Notes: generated from the sequence alone by a model not told the origin. Counted from the first letter of the stretch, positions 17,773 to 27,336 are shown. The stretch is DNA of 64,000 nucleotides from Rhizobium sp. CC-YZS058 (GCF_034720595.1 NZ_JAYESJ010000002.1:36370-100369); one strand, 5' to 3'. Made by a program: numbers and translations.

Positions 17773-18926
17773 TGGTTTCCGCCAGAAAAGCTGCCAGCCT
17801 GTCTGGCATCGAACGCCGCGCCGTCGAGCTGGACACGATCGCCTCGGTGCTGCCAATCGAGCGGAGGGACGAGCTCGCCGAGCTGCTGACGGACCAGGAC
17901 GTCGAAACGTTGCGCCACCTGGTCAACGAGGGAATGGGCGCCAACACGTTGCGCGCGCTGACCTCCGATCTCGCCTATCTCGAAGCCTGGGCGCTGGCCG
18001 CGACAAAACGATCGCTGCCCTGGCCGGCGCCCGAGGCGCTGCTGTTGAAATTCGTCGCGCAGCATCTTTGGGATCCGGCAAAGCGGGCCGTCGATCCCGA
18101 TCATGGCATGCCGGACGACATCGCCGACAATCTCCGTGCCCAGGGGTTTCTGAAATCGGCCGGACCGCACGCGCCAGCCACCGTGCGTCGCCGCCTGGCC
18201 AACTGGTCGACGCTGACCAAGTGGCGCGGCCTCGATGGCGCCTTCGCCTCCCCTCCCCTCAAGTCCGCCATTCGACTCGCCGTGCGCGCCACGCCGCGGA
18301 AGCGTCAGCGGAAGAGCGCCAAGGCAGTCACCGGCGATGTGCTGGCCAAATTGCTGGCGACGTGCTCGACCGACAGTCTCCGCGACCTGCGTGACCGGGC
18401 GATCCTGATGGTGGCCTTTGCCTCCGGTGGGCGCCGGCGCAGCGAGATCGCCGGATTGCGCGTCGAGCAGCTGACGGAGGAGGCGCCGATCGAGGTGGCC
18501 GACGGCCCTCCCCTCCCCTCTCTCGCCATCCATCTTGGGCGGACGAAGACGACGAGCGGCGAAGAGGATGATGTCGTCTATCTGACCGGCCGGCCGGTCG
18601 AAGCACTGAGCGCCTGGATGGTTGAGGCAAAGATCGACAAGGGCAGCGTGTTCCGGGGGATAGGGCGCTGGGGCACGGTGTCGAGGCGTGCGCTCGATCC
18701 GCAGTCGATCAATGCGATCCTAAAACAGCGGGCGGCGATGGCGGGGTTGGAGCCAGGGGAGTTTTCCGCCCACGGGTTGCGTTCAGGGTATCTGACCGAG
18801 GCCGCCAATCGCGGCTTACCCCTTCCCGAAGCTATGGAACAGTCGCGTCATCGCTCGGTTCAGCAGGCATCCAGCTATTACAACAGTGCGAGCCGACGAA
18901 CAGGGCGCGCCGCCCGCATGTTGTAA
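17772..18926 (+). CDS. Tyrosine-type site-specific recombinase/integrase
   Basis: A 384-residue phage-integrase-family recombinase that would cut and rejoin DNA at a specific site. The catalytic set is visible: an arginine in GGRRRSEIAGL, the HGLRSGY box (His and Arg), the following histidine in SRHRSVQQ and the nucleophilic tyrosine in ASSYYN. The N-terminal 150 residues form the SAM-like core-binding part. It converges on the helicase gene with an 18-bp gap. It may have brought in the adjacent defence module. Confidence 0.92.
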   Translation: MVSARKAASLSGIERRAVELDTIASVLPIERRDELAELLTDQDVETLRHLVNEGMGANTLRALTSDLAYLEAWALAATKRSLPWPAPEALLLKFVAQHLWDPAKRAVDPDHGMPDDIADNLRAQGFLKSAGPHAPATVRRRLANWSTLTKWRGLDGAFASPPLKSAIRLAVRATPRKRQRKSAKAVTGDVLAKLLATCSTDSLRDLRDRAILMVAFASGGRRRSEIAGLRVEQLTEEAPIEVADGPPLPSLAIHLGRTKTTSGEEDDVVYLTGRPVEALSAWMVEAKIDKGSVFRGIGRWGTVSRRALDPQSINAILKQRAAMAGLEPGEFSAHGLRSGYLTEAANRGLPLPEAMEQSRHRSVQQASSYYNSASRRTGRAARML

Positions 18927-18944
18927 GCACTTCAGACAGGGCAG

Positions 18945-21900
18945 TCAGAGCTCATCATCTAAGTCAATCTCAGGGAACGAGTAGGTCTCATCATAGAATT
19001 GGTGAAGCTGGACTCGTCCTAATATCTCCCGATGTGCGTTTGCAAACTGTAGCTTCTCGGCGGTGTCAAATCCTCGACGAATTGTGCCAGAAAGACTTTG
19101 CAGAAGTTCGACATCGAGCGTTGCCTGGGCGTCGGGGGCACCCATCTCCTCAGCCATCCTACCAACGACGCCCATCGCAAAAGAGAGGCCTCTTGGGATG
19201 AACGAAGAGGTCAGTTCCCTCGCACGCATACAAATCCGCGAGTTCTTCTGCTCCCCATTCGGATCCCCGCCTAAGGCAAGTTCAATTTTGTTGAGCGGCT
19301 TACCCTCGATCCAAGCTAGAGTTCCCGAGCAAAGGCGGTCCAGAACACTTGTATCAATCGGGTGGTCTGACGCTTTGCCAGCTGCTGCCAGAGCGGCTCG
19401 TTCGACGTCACGCAGCAAATACTCCCGCGCACGAGCATCGCTCTTTAACCACAGAAATGCCCACTCTACCCATGCCCTGATGGTGGTCGGCAACTCCCCC
19501 ATGGACTTTGCGATCCGCGCCCGCAATGTTTCCAACAGGTCAACAGGAAGCCCACTTTGTGTTGCAAGTAGGATCACAACAGCTTCGGGATCAGCGTCAA
19601 CCGCTTCTTTCACAACGGTCCAGAGCTGCTCCACCTTCGTGGCGTAGTCCTTCTCTTCGTCACGCTTCCGGGCGAGGAAAGCGCCAAAAGATCGGGACAT
19701 TAGATTGTGCGCTGATCCCGTGCCTGTATCCGTGATGTTGAGCGAAACAAGCCGGTTAATGGTGTAGTTTACCTGGCGGTCATCGAGGGCCCCGGCCATC
19801 ACTTTGTCGAGCACAACTTCCAGCGGGTCGGTGATTGTGACACAACGATCATCTTCCGGGAGAACCGACTTTAGCTTGTCCTTGAGTTTGGCGTTCAATG
19901 CTGCTCCGGGTTTGAATTTTATAACGGGCTCAGGGATTAGGATGACTACACCATTGGCCAAATGCCCTGCCCTACCGGCTCGCGCGGCGGCATTTAACAG
20001 CTCGTGGGCTTCAAGCGGCTCTCTTGAACCCTTCTTTTTACCAGACCGTTTGTCTCCGGCCAAAATTGCGAGATGAGCAGGTAGATTCAGACCTTGAGCA
20101 AGAGTAGGAGTTGCGACGATGACGTGCGCGCCGTCAGGGCGCCGGAAGAGCCTCTCTGAGAGACTGCGCTCGATGCGAAGCATTGCTGAATTATGAGGAA
20201 CCGCTCCGAAGTTTCCGTTTGGGAAGATCGCATGTTTAGCGTCCCCAAGCTCCAGCACAAGAGCGTCCCAAAGTGATCTTTCGGCTTCGTTCAGGACTAC
20301 GGTTTCCCCTAGCCGTTCAGCGACGCTCCCAGCAGTTCCGACAGCATCAGCCTTGGTATTCACGAAGATAATTGTCTTGAGGCCAGTGCTGTATGCCTTG
20401 ATCGCGATCGAGGCGGCAACCTCATTCGCGTTTGGGGTTGCCCAAATTCTCCCCTCTTCAAACCCTCCGGCCAGTTGGAAGACACCGTCCGAAATGGTGG
20501 TTAAAGCGTGCGACTTTGCTGACTTGTGCCAGTTATGTTGGAGACCCCAAACCACATAAGGCTGGGCCACCAACTCGCGTTTCGAGGCTGCACGAAGCGT
20601 GGCCGAAACCTTCCCTTTCTGTTCATCCAGCTCGGCTTGCTTGCGCTCCGCACGTTGGGTGGCCTGGTCGATTTCATTCTTTTCAAAAGCGATGACACCA
20701 CGTGCCTGCCGGCTCGGCTTCCAGAGAAGATCGACGGGGACGCAAGTCCGTTCGGTTAGATCCTCAATCCACTCTGCGAACTTCGGGCCGTTCTCAAGCA
20801 TCGCCGAAAGAAAGAGCATGTCCGCCTTAGGTGCAGCCGCGTGGAACGCCAGAAGGCACAGCATTCCATCGAGCGCTCGGCCGATCTTGCCCGACTCCGG
20901 GCTCAGTAGGTGACACTCGTCAAAAACCAGCAACCCGACCTTTTTGAACGAGGCGGGCGAATAGGACAGCATCGCAAGGCATCGCTCGGGTGTCATGACC
21001 TCGATGTCCTGCAACTGCGCCTCTTCAAGCAGCAGTGAATCGAAGTCGCTTGAAACTTCCAACCCGAACTTGTCTTTCGGGAAAAGCTTTTGCAGATCTT
21101 CGGTAAGTTGCTCTACGAGCGCATGCGTTGGCGCAAGAAATACCACTTTCTTGCCGCTCGAGAGGCATGCCGCAATTTTCAGAACGCTAACTGTCGTCTT
21201 TCCAGCGCCAGTCGGCAACACCAGGACCGCAGAATTACCGGCCTGATGAAACCCTTTACCTATAGCCTCTCTGTGATTTCGCCATACGTATGGTGCTTCT
21301 TCCGCACGGAACCGCAACCAATCTCCCCAGAACTCGGCTTTCGCTCCATCTGGGGGCGGCAGCCTAGAGAGGGCTGCCTCTTCGATTCCTTCAGACGCCG
21401 AAAGGAGCAGCGAAGCCAAATGCGCTGGCCCTGCATAATTTGTTTGCAGAGGCCCTCCAAACATCTCGGCGCTACCATCGTCAGTGTACGACGCAAGCTC
21501 GATGACAGTCGCAAACGCGTGTCTGGCGGAATCAAAACGAGAAGGTGTTGCCGCAGGGACATCGACGGACATCATGTTTGCAGCCAAACGTTCCACACCC
21601 TCGATCAAAGCCGATAGGAGGTAGCGAAACGCACGCGTCTGGATGGTGCCTAGGATTGGTTCATCGCGGCGCCAGCGCTCGGCTCGCGCTAGGATCGCTA
21701 CCAGCCTTCCTTGTGCTAGATCGCGTAGATGGTCTGCGAGTATTCTGTTCTCGTAAGGACCCCGCGCGCGGGGAATGGAACTGCCCGCCTCAAATGCGTC
21801 CGCGTATTGTTCGGCCCCTAGGAAAAGAACAGCAGCAGCAGTGGTAGGGTCGAGGCCGTCTCGACTAACAGGGATTTGTCGCTCGATCTCCTCTACAGGC

Positions 21901-22181
21901 GGCGCTCGCCGCGCGAGGATTTGCTGAGCTGTTCCGGCAACGAAAGCTGCAGCACGCCGCAAAACAACATCGCTTTCGATTGAAGCTACTATCTCGTACG
22001 CATCCGCGATTCGGTCGAGCGTCCAGTTTCCTTCGCCGGCTGGCTCGTCGTCTCCGCCCCGGAGCCTAGTCGATACCAGTTCAGCATAGTGCCGAGTCAG
22101 CATCTCCGGAAGTTTGTCGGCCTCAAGCTCCGGCAGGCTAGGGGCTGAGCGAAGTAGTTCCGCGGTCCGCACGTCAAACAT
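18945..22181 (-). CDS. DEAD/DEAH-box superfamily 2 helicase, HamB/AbpB-like
   Basis: A helicase of about 1,078 residues. Walker A is PTGAGKTT (about residues 319-326), the DEAD-type box is VFDECHLLS (about 417) and motif VI is in NAAARAGRAGH (about 726). A long N-terminal helical region and a C-terminal helical region flank the two RecA lobes. It is paired with a DUF1837-like nuclease gene upstream, the layout of Hachiman (HamA-HamB) and AbpAB antiphage systems. The start is uncertain: ATGs at 22199, 22187 and 22181 all lie inside the end of the upstream gene; 22181 has the best-spaced GAGA. Confidence 0.85.
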   Translation of the reverse strand: MFDVRTAELLRSAPSLPELEADKLPEMLTRHYAELVSTRLRGGDDEPAGEGNWTLDRIADAYEIVASIESDVVLRRAAAFVAGTAQQILARRAPPVEEIERQIPVSRDGLDPTTAAAVLFLGAEQYADAFEAGSSIPRARGPYENRILADHLRDLAQGRLVAILARAERWRRDEPILGTIQTRAFRYLLSALIEGVERLAANMMSVDVPAATPSRFDSARHAFATVIELASYTDDGSAEMFGGPLQTNYAGPAHLASLLLSASEGIEEAALSRLPPPDGAKAEFWGDWLRFRAEEAPYVWRNHREAIGKGFHQAGNSAVLVLPTGAGKTTVSVLKIAACLSSGKKVVFLAPTHALVEQLTEDLQKLFPKDKFGLEVSSDFDSLLLEEAQLQDIEVMTPERCLAMLSYSPASFKKVGLLVFDECHLLSPESGKIGRALDGMLCLLAFHAAAPKADMLFLSAMLENGPKFAEWIEDLTERTCVPVDLLWKPSRQARGVIAFEKNEIDQATQRAERKQAELDEQKGKVSATLRAASKRELVAQPYVVWGLQHNWHKSAKSHALTTISDGVFQLAGGFEEGRIWATPNANEVAASIAIKAYSTGLKTIIFVNTKADAVGTAGSVAERLGETVVLNEAERSLWDALVLELGDAKHAIFPNGNFGAVPHNSAMLRIERSLSERLFRRPDGAHVIVATPTLAQGLNLPAHLAILAGDKRSGKKKGSREPLEAHELLNAAARAGRAGHLANGVVILIPEPVIKFKPGAALNAKLKDKLKSVLPEDDRCVTITDPLEVVLDKVMAGALDDRQVNYTINRLVSLNITDTGTGSAHNLMSRSFGAFLARKRDEEKDYATKVEQLWTVVKEAVDADPEAVVILLATQSGLPVDLLETLRARIAKSMGELPTTIRAWVEWAFLWLKSDARAREYLLRDVERAALAAAGKASDHPIDTSVLDRLCSGTLAWIEGKPLNKIELALGGDPNGEQKNSRICMRARELTSSFIPRGLSFAMGVVGRMAEEMGAPDAQATLDVELLQSLSGTIRRGFDTAEKLQFANAHREILGRVQLHQFYDETYSFPEIDLDDEL

Positions 22182-22998
22182 CGGCATTCTCGTATTCATT
22201 GAGGGCGACGATAACTTCATCGGCCAAGCTCTCAAACCATTCGCGGAGTTCTTCCACGATCAAGGTTGCTCCAATACGTTGCTCTTTCTTGATTTCTTCG
22301 AGGTCAGTATACCCCTTAAACAGCTTCTTCCGCCGCTGTGGGGTCGAGATGTCCGAACCTACCGTGAGCGATGCCCTATAGGTTCGAAACGACCGGTCAA
22401 GCACCCTTGCTGCCGCCTTCGTCGCCTCTGACCCGTTGAGCCCACTCTCTCGTATAAGAGAAACCGCATTGGCTACCAGGTCCCGGACCCGCTTGCTCGT
22501 GTGATGTTCCCCGAATGTCACCATCACCTCACTATGGAACTTCTTCCTGGGGTTATCCGTGCATTTGTCCTCGAATATGGTTGCCCCGATCATTTCGTCC
22601 TTCTCGGAGTCCATCTCAATCGCCAGGCCATCCAGACCCTGCGTCGTCGCTGCGATATGCGGATCTTTCATGAAAGTGCGCGGTGAGCTCGACTGGCGCG
22701 CGACGATCCATGAAATGCACTCAAATAGAAAGCCATCTCGATGGTAGCGCGATGTCTCTTTCTGTGCCTCGGTCGTCCCCCTGATAAACATTTGCCCCCG
22801 GGCTCCTCGAAAAAGCTCCGCAGCTGACAGGGCAGGAGCGACGGGCTCGAGCTCGTCGATTATTCTAACCGCGTGCTGCGCTTGACCCAGTGCGATCACC
22901 GCTATCAGTTGCGCAAGCGACTTGACGTCGTTCACATTCCACAGTTGCCCGGTGACGTCGTCGTCAACCTCAACCGTCGATGATGTTACAGCGCGCAT
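22174..22998 (-). CDS. HamA/DUF1837-like nuclease of a Hachiman/AbpAB-type defence system
   Basis: A 274-residue protein. After a helical N-terminus comes HRDGFLFECISW (about residues 86-97), then GLDGLAIE with Asp123, then IFEDKC with Glu143 and Lys145. Asp...Glu-x-Lys is the signature of a PD-(D/E)xK nuclease, the fold reported for HamA. The next gene is a large helicase overlapping its end, as in Hachiman. In known systems HamB senses damaged or phage DNA and releases HamA to degrade DNA; that is family knowledge, not seen here. The ATG at 22998 has a GGGGGTGGGG ribosome site; an upstream ATG at 23034 does not. Confidence 0.8.
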   Translation of the reverse strand: MRAVTSSTVEVDDDVTGQLWNVNDVKSLAQLIAVIALGQAQHAVRIIDELEPVAPALSAAELFRGARGQMFIRGTTEAQKETSRYHRDGFLFECISWIVARQSSSPRTFMKDPHIAATTQGLDGLAIEMDSEKDEMIGATIFEDKCTDNPRKKFHSEVMVTFGEHHTSKRVRDLVANAVSLIRESGLNGSEATKAAARVLDRSFRTYRASLTVGSDISTPQRRKKLFKGYTDLEEIKKEQRIGATLIVEELREWFESLADEVIVALNEYENADV

Positions 22999-23294
22999 CC
23001 CCCACCCCCTGACCTGACCGCAGCGTTGCCGCAAGATATTGGGAACGTTTCATTCCTTCAACGAGCGATGGTCGATTTCGCTAGAAAATCCGTCGGTACT
23101 CGCTGTCCCAGGGCAATGTCAAAAGGCCTATGTCATATACAACATCGTGAGTCCCACAGTCGCCCTCGTCTTCCTCTCACACGCTACTGTCTAGGTTGGC
23201 ATCATGCCCGCAGTGTCTTATCCAAGTTGTCAGCCGGAAACTTTCAATATTATTGATAACTTTTAGATACTTAAACTAATCCGAACCCCACATT

Positions 23295-24512
23295 TCACGC
23301 CAAGGCCTTCCCATGAGCAGAGTTCGCCCTCAACTGAGCAAACAGCATCGGCCCAAGCGAAAATTCCCCGCGCCGCGCCTTCGCGGTCAGGTCCCGCAAA
23401 TAGCCCCCGGCCGAATTGATATGGCCTGCCCGCTCGTAGATGCAGCCGATCGCTATCGCCGCGCCGGCTTGCCCCATCACCTCACAGCATTCTTCGTAGG
23501 CGGACGGGCTGACACCAAGCATGGATTTAACCGTAATCGCGGCCGACATCAGCTCCCGCCAACTCCCAATGGACCCGCCAGGCCCAAAGGTTGAGATTTC
23601 GGGGCAAGCCCGAAGCACCATCGATAACGGGAACACCTCCGGTTCGACTTTCCGTTCCGGCCGTTTGGTTGGCTCCAACTTCTCGCCCGGCTTCTTTTCG
23701 AAGCGAGGTTCAAGTTCATTGAAAGATTCGGTATTTGAATTCTGTTTGTGGCATCCAGATGCGTTGTCATTGCCATCGCTTTTTTTGGATTCTTCCCGTG
23801 TTTCCAGCATCCTGGAGACTTCTTCATGCAACAGAGACATTTCGTCGAGGCTCGCAGTCAGATTGTCTAGCGTCGGGCGACGAACGAAACGTCCAACGAT
23901 CTCAACAAAAGATGCCTCCGCGGCCGCCCAATCACCAGGGAGATTTTCTTCCATCCCTACGGTAATGAGCTTGCGAACGTCTCGGCGAACGATCGTGAGG
24001 CGGTCCTTCGTGATGCGGAAACGGCGCTGCTCGGCGGCAACATCCTGGGCGAGGGCCGCGAATTCGCTCGCTCGCGCGATGAGAGGCGCCAAGCTGAAAC
24101 CGTAAGCGTCCTCGATACCGCCTTCGTTTCCTTTACGGGCATAACGTTTGCCGTTTGGGCTATCCTTCCTGATGATAACCCCAGCGTCTACGAGCATACC
24201 CAGGCATTTCCGAAGCGTCGTTCCCGCGATGCCGTTCGAGCGCGCGGACAACTGGGTATTTGAAGGGAACACGATGAGATTCGTATCGTGGCAAAGCTCC
24301 GTTGCAGGATAAAAGGATAGCAGTGCGTTAAGGACCGCGAGTGCACGGTCCTGCAAACCAAGGCGCGATCGGGCGTCACCGACGTCGCGAAACACTCGCC
24401 ATTTGTCGATCGGCCTTGCGGATTCCATTTGTTCTGTCTCTACCTGCCTCTTCACTAAGGCAAGCGTCATCGGCCGCCGCCCAAAGGGCGTCGTTATGTA
24501 TCCCGTTTCCAT
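23295..24512 (-). CDS. repC: Plasmid replication initiator RepC
   Basis: A 405-residue RepC. The start METGYITTPFGRRPMTLALV is diagnostic of the family; the chosen ATG (24512) matches that opening, and an ATG at 24521 would add three residues. RepC binds the plasmid origin, which in this family lies inside repC itself. The N-terminal winged-helix part is conserved and the C-terminal part follows a variable linker rich in Lys and Glu. Its expression is limited by the counter-transcribed RNA encoded in the repB-repC gap. Confidence 0.96.
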   Translation of the reverse strand: METGYITTPFGRRPMTLALVKRQVETEQMESARPIDKWRVFRDVGDARSRLGLQDRALAVLNALLSFYPATELCHDTNLIVFPSNTQLSARSNGIAGTTLRKCLGMLVDAGVIIRKDSPNGKRYARKGNEGGIEDAYGFSLAPLIARASEFAALAQDVAAEQRRFRITKDRLTIVRRDVRKLITVGMEENLPGDWAAAEASFVEIVGRFVRRPTLDNLTASLDEMSLLHEEVSRMLETREESKKSDGNDNASGCHKQNSNTESFNELEPRFEKKPGEKLEPTKRPERKVEPEVFPLSMVLRACPEISTFGPGGSIGSWRELMSAAITVKSMLGVSPSAYEECCEVMGQAGAAIAIGCIYERAGHINSAGGYLRDLTAKARRGEFSLGPMLFAQLRANSAHGKALA

Positions 24513-24566
24513 GTTCCTCACCTTTCACAAGGCAAAGAAAAGGCTACGCCGGTGTGGCGTTGACTC

Positions 24567-24595
24567 TTGACTGTGATTCCGGGAAGTGCGATTCT
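24567..24595 (+). promoter_or_regulatory. Candidate promoter of the counter-transcribed RNA
   Basis: TTGACT (24567-24572) and GATTCT (24590-24595) are separated by 17 bp on the strand opposite repC. A second TTGACT starts at 24560. The position, 23 bp before the terminator stem, suits the promoter of the repABC incompatibility RNA. Confidence 0.5.
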
Positions 24596-24601
24596 CTAAG
24601 C

Positions 24602-24649
24602 GACCAAACTGAGAGAGGCCTTCTGGAACACCGTTTCGGAGGGCTTTTT
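24602..24649 (+). ncRNA. repABC counter-transcribed RNA (incA/RepE-type), with terminator
   Basis: A short RNA on the strand opposite repBC. Its end is well marked: GCCTTCTGGAAC pairs over 12 positions, including G-U pairs, with GTTTCGGAGGGC (24618-24644), followed by TTTTT (24645-24649). In repABC plasmids such an RNA pairs with the repB-repC leader and blocks repC expression, setting copy number and incompatibility. The 5' end is estimated from the promoter and may be off by several bases. Confidence 0.7.
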
Positions 24650-24685
24650 CTTTGCTCTAACGATCCTTTCCTCGTTTCGTCTGAC

Positions 24686-25645
24686 CTACTGCTTCGTTTT
24701 TTTGAACGACGCGTAGATTTCAGGGAGCATCGACATCAGGTAGTCCCCGAATTCTGGGGCGGCCTTTTTGTCGATCATCAATGTTAGTGTGCGCTTGTCC
24801 TGGCGGAAGCTCGCGGCCTTAACGCCATCATCAGCCTGCCAAGTCGTCGCAGCGGATTTCTCTTTCTTGACCTTTTTGGGCGCGGCAAGCTCAAAGATCC
24901 GCGCGAAGCGTTCGTCAGAGGGGAGGGTTTTCACTTCCTCGTCAGACAGCAGCGCTCGAACCCTATCCGCGGCGTCATCCTTGCTCAGCCGTGTGGCGAG
25001 TTCACCCCATCTGTCGCGGCCCGTTTTCGGGGCTGCGCCAATGCCACGGATAATATCGGCCGGTAACTGCGTAGCCGCCTGGATCAAGCGAGACAGATTG
25101 CTTTTGTCGACCGCAAGGGCAGCCATGATCACCGGCCGTTGAAATCCCTTTGCTTCGAGCTCGGCCGCGTAAAGCGCGCGTTCGATGAACGATAGGTCCT
25201 GGCGAGCACTGTTCTCTTGGCCTTGAGCCAAAACAAGCTCGTCGTCAGTCATCGTCCTGACGGCCGCTTTCACTTTAAGCCCAGCAGCCTTGACTGCACG
25301 AAGGCGCCGACGACCGTAGGCGATTTGATAGCGTCCATCGATGGACGGGTGAGGGCGGACGAGAATTGGAACTTGCTGCCCGTTCTCTCGGATGTTTCGA
25401 GCAAATTCCTCGAACTGCTCGCCATCTTCGTCAAGCCGATCAATCACAGACGGAGCATCAATGAGATCTGGGTCAAGATCGGTAAGCGACTGAGACTTTA
25501 AAAGCTCAATCGAACGAGAAACAGCACCGATTGCTCCTCGCGGCGCGTATTGGGGGGTGATGTTTCCCTGGGCTGTGCCATCAATATTCTCAATGGCTTG
25601 GGTCTTCGGACCTGCAAGATCGGAAAGAAGGTGCTTTCTAGCCAT
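24686..25645 (-). CDS. repB: Plasmid partitioning protein RepB (ParB family)
   Basis: A 319-residue ParB-type protein that binds parS and works with RepA to move plasmid copies to daughter cells. It starts MARKHLLSDLAG, has the ParB/Srx arginine box in IAYGRRRLRAVKAAG (about residue 110) and GQENSARQDLSFIERA, then an HTH (ALAVDKSNLSRLIQAA, about 180). A candidate parS lies 68 bp upstream of its start. Part of the repABC operon with normal length. Confidence 0.96.
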   Translation of the reverse strand: MARKHLLSDLAGPKTQAIENIDGTAQGNITPQYAPRGAIGAVSRSIELLKSQSLTDLDPDLIDAPSVIDRLDEDGEQFEEFARNIRENGQQVPILVRPHPSIDGRYQIAYGRRRLRAVKAAGLKVKAAVRTMTDDELVLAQGQENSARQDLSFIERALYAAELEAKGFQRPVIMAALAVDKSNLSRLIQAATQLPADIIRGIGAAPKTGRDRWGELATRLSKDDAADRVRALLSDEEVKTLPSDERFARIFELAAPKKVKKEKSAATTWQADDGVKAASFRQDKRTLTLMIDKKAAPEFGDYLMSMLPEIYASFKKTKQ

Positions 25646-25712
25646 TTCTTGCTCCTTTCTTCCAATCTAAAATCACCAAATCGCTCATATTATTCAGGCA
25701 ATTGAGCGTGAA

Positions 25713-25728
25713 GTTTCCGGCTGGCAAC
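25713..25728. promoter_or_regulatory. parS partition site
   Basis: GTTTCCGGCTGGCAAC fits the repABC parS consensus GTTNNCNGCNGNNAAC at every fixed position. It lies in the repA-repB gap, a known location for parS in this family. RepB is expected to bind it. Confidence 0.85.
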
Positions 25729-25768
25729 TTGTCAGCGAAAGAGCAACTCATGTGGGTCATGGTGTGCA

Positions 25769-26965
25769 TCACTTTCGGCCCCACGATGATTGGATCAACT
25801 GCTCGATCTCTTTGTTCACATTATCGAGTGATTCCATCGCTCGGTCGTATGTGGCTCTTGTGAACTGATCTCGGCTTACTTCGTACAGGGTCTGTTTGGT
25901 GATACCAGCATCAGAGATCGCAGTGCTCTTAAGCATCGGATGATTGAGCACGTGATCGCCAAACATTGTCCGCATGAATGAAACCATCTGGTTCTGCGGG
26001 CCATCGCCGGGCTCATAGCGGGTCACGAGATAGCGCATCCAGTCGTAGTTCATGCTGCCGCCCGCATCAGCGACAACACTGAGCAGCTCCGAGGTCATCA
26101 GTAGGAACTGACACATCGACATGACGTCCAACATCTGCGGGTGCACAGTCACGAGAACAGCTGTCGCAGCACAGAGTGCCGAGATCGTCAGAAAACCCAG
26201 TTGCGGAGGGCAATCGACCACGACGACGTCGTAGTCGTCGGCCACGGAGGAGATCGCTTCGTCCATGCGCGTGAAAAAGATGTTCTTTCGGTCGTTAGAA
26301 CCGAGAACCTTGGCGGTGTCATGCTCGAACTCCATAAGCTCGAGATTGCCCGGCACGAGATCGAGATTGGTGAAGTAGGTCTTCTTGATGACCTCCTTCA
26401 ACGGACGCCTTTCACTGTCGTAGCGCACCGCGCCATAGAGCGTCTCGTTGTCATTGACATCGAATTCCGGTTGGAAACCGTGCAGTGCAGACATACTAGC
26501 CTGCGGGTCGAGATCAATCGCAAGCACACGATATCCGTTCAACGCCAGAAATTGAGCGAGATGTGCGGCGGTTGTCGTCTTCCCGGAGCCACCCTTGAAA
26601 TTGACGGCAGTTATGACCTGAAGATGTTCGCGTCCGCTCCGGCGAGGTGAATATCGGCGATCACCTTTGCCGTTCTCGTCGAGGTATTCTCGGAGAGCCT
26701 GGATCGTTTCAACCGAATAGGAACGGCGATTGTTGTTCCCGATTTCAGGCTGGGGTCCTTTCCCTTCGAGAGACAAATGGCGGAGATAGCCGTCGTTGAT
26801 GCCGATCAGCTTTGCAGCTTCGGTTGACGAAAACGAGCGAAGCGTCTTTCGAGCCTCAGGCGGGTACAGCTTCACACGATGTTCGTGGAGCGCGCCCGAC
26901 AGATCTCGCGCATGGGCGGCTATCAGTTTATGGATAGCTTTCTGAAGCTGAGCGGGATTCTCCAC
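25769..26965 (-). CDS. repA: Plasmid partitioning protein RepA (ParA family ATPase)
   Basis: A 398-residue ParA ATPase and first gene of repABC. It has an N-terminal DNA-binding region (FSSTEAAKLIGINDGYLRHL), the deviant Walker A NFKGGSGKTTTA (about residues 118-129) and the switch/Walker B VVVDCPPQLG (about 250). In this family RepA drives segregation and, with RepB, represses its own operon. It is divergent from traI across a 371-bp control region that carries candidate TraR boxes. Confidence 0.96.
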   Translation of the reverse strand: MENPAQLQKAIHKLIAAHARDLSGALHEHRVKLYPPEARKTLRSFSSTEAAKLIGINDGYLRHLSLEGKGPQPEIGNNNRRSYSVETIQALREYLDENGKGDRRYSPRRSGREHLQVITAVNFKGGSGKTTTAAHLAQFLALNGYRVLAIDLDPQASMSALHGFQPEFDVNDNETLYGAVRYDSERRPLKEVIKKTYFTNLDLVPGNLELMEFEHDTAKVLGSNDRKNIFFTRMDEAISSVADDYDVVVVDCPPQLGFLTISALCAATAVLVTVHPQMLDVMSMCQFLLMTSELLSVVADAGGSMNYDWMRYLVTRYEPGDGPQNQMVSFMRTMFGDHVLNHPMLKSTAISDAGITKQTLYEVSRDQFTRATYDRAMESLDNVNKEIEQLIQSSWGRK

Positions 26966-27176
26966 GACGTCCTCTCGTACACACGGTAATTTTCGTAAAC
27001 ACAGCGATTTGCCGTGGATAGGTCAACCGATTCCGTTCGGTTTTGCAAGATATTTAAAGTTAATCAATAGTTAACGCGCTCGTCTCCTGCCGCTGTACGA
27101 GAAGAAGAAATGGACCGATTCTGTTTATGAATCGGCAGGTTAGCGCCGAACAATGCTAAGTTGGGATCAAGCCTTC

Positions 27177-27194
27177 ACTAACACTTTTGTTAGT
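27177..27194. promoter_or_regulatory. Candidate TraR box 1
   Basis: ACTAACACTTTTGTTAGT lies within a perfect dyad (CACTAACA, 4-nt centre, TGTTAGTG; 27176-27195). The 18-bp size and symmetry match LuxR-type boxes. It recurs at 27257-27274 (15/18) and 46957-46974 (14/18), in front of the transfer operons a TraR protein should control. Confidence 0.65.
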
Positions 27195-27256
27195 GCTCCG
27201 ATCGCTGCTCCATCTCCAAAAGAGCGGTGGAAGGACGCTGACAGATAGAATCACTC

Positions 27257-27274
27257 GCTAACACTTTTGGCAGT
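27257..27274. promoter_or_regulatory. Candidate TraR box 2 upstream of traI
   Basis: GCTAACACTTTTGGCAGT matches box 1 at 15 of 18 positions, with a degenerate right half. It is 63 bp before the traI start, a suitable place for activation of the traI-trb operon. Confidence 0.55.
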
Positions 27275-27336
27275 TGATCGAATTCTTCAGCCCCGGCAAA
27301 CCTCCATGCGTCACCAACGCAAGGGAGATTTGCTCG

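Larger units (their letters stand above)
26966..27336. other. Divergent control region between repA and traI
   Basis: No gene is seen in these 371 bp. The region must hold the repABC promoter(s) facing left and the traI-trb promoter facing right. It contains two copies of an 18-bp dyad (27177-27194 and 27257-27274), the best candidates for TraR binding sites. An AT-rich stretch at 27045-27075 suits the repA promoter. Confidence 0.6.

Noticed and set aside
22999..23294. Additional small gene between repC and the HamA-like gene
   Set aside because: Short frames lack ribosome sites; the region is better seen as promoter and repC downstream sequence.
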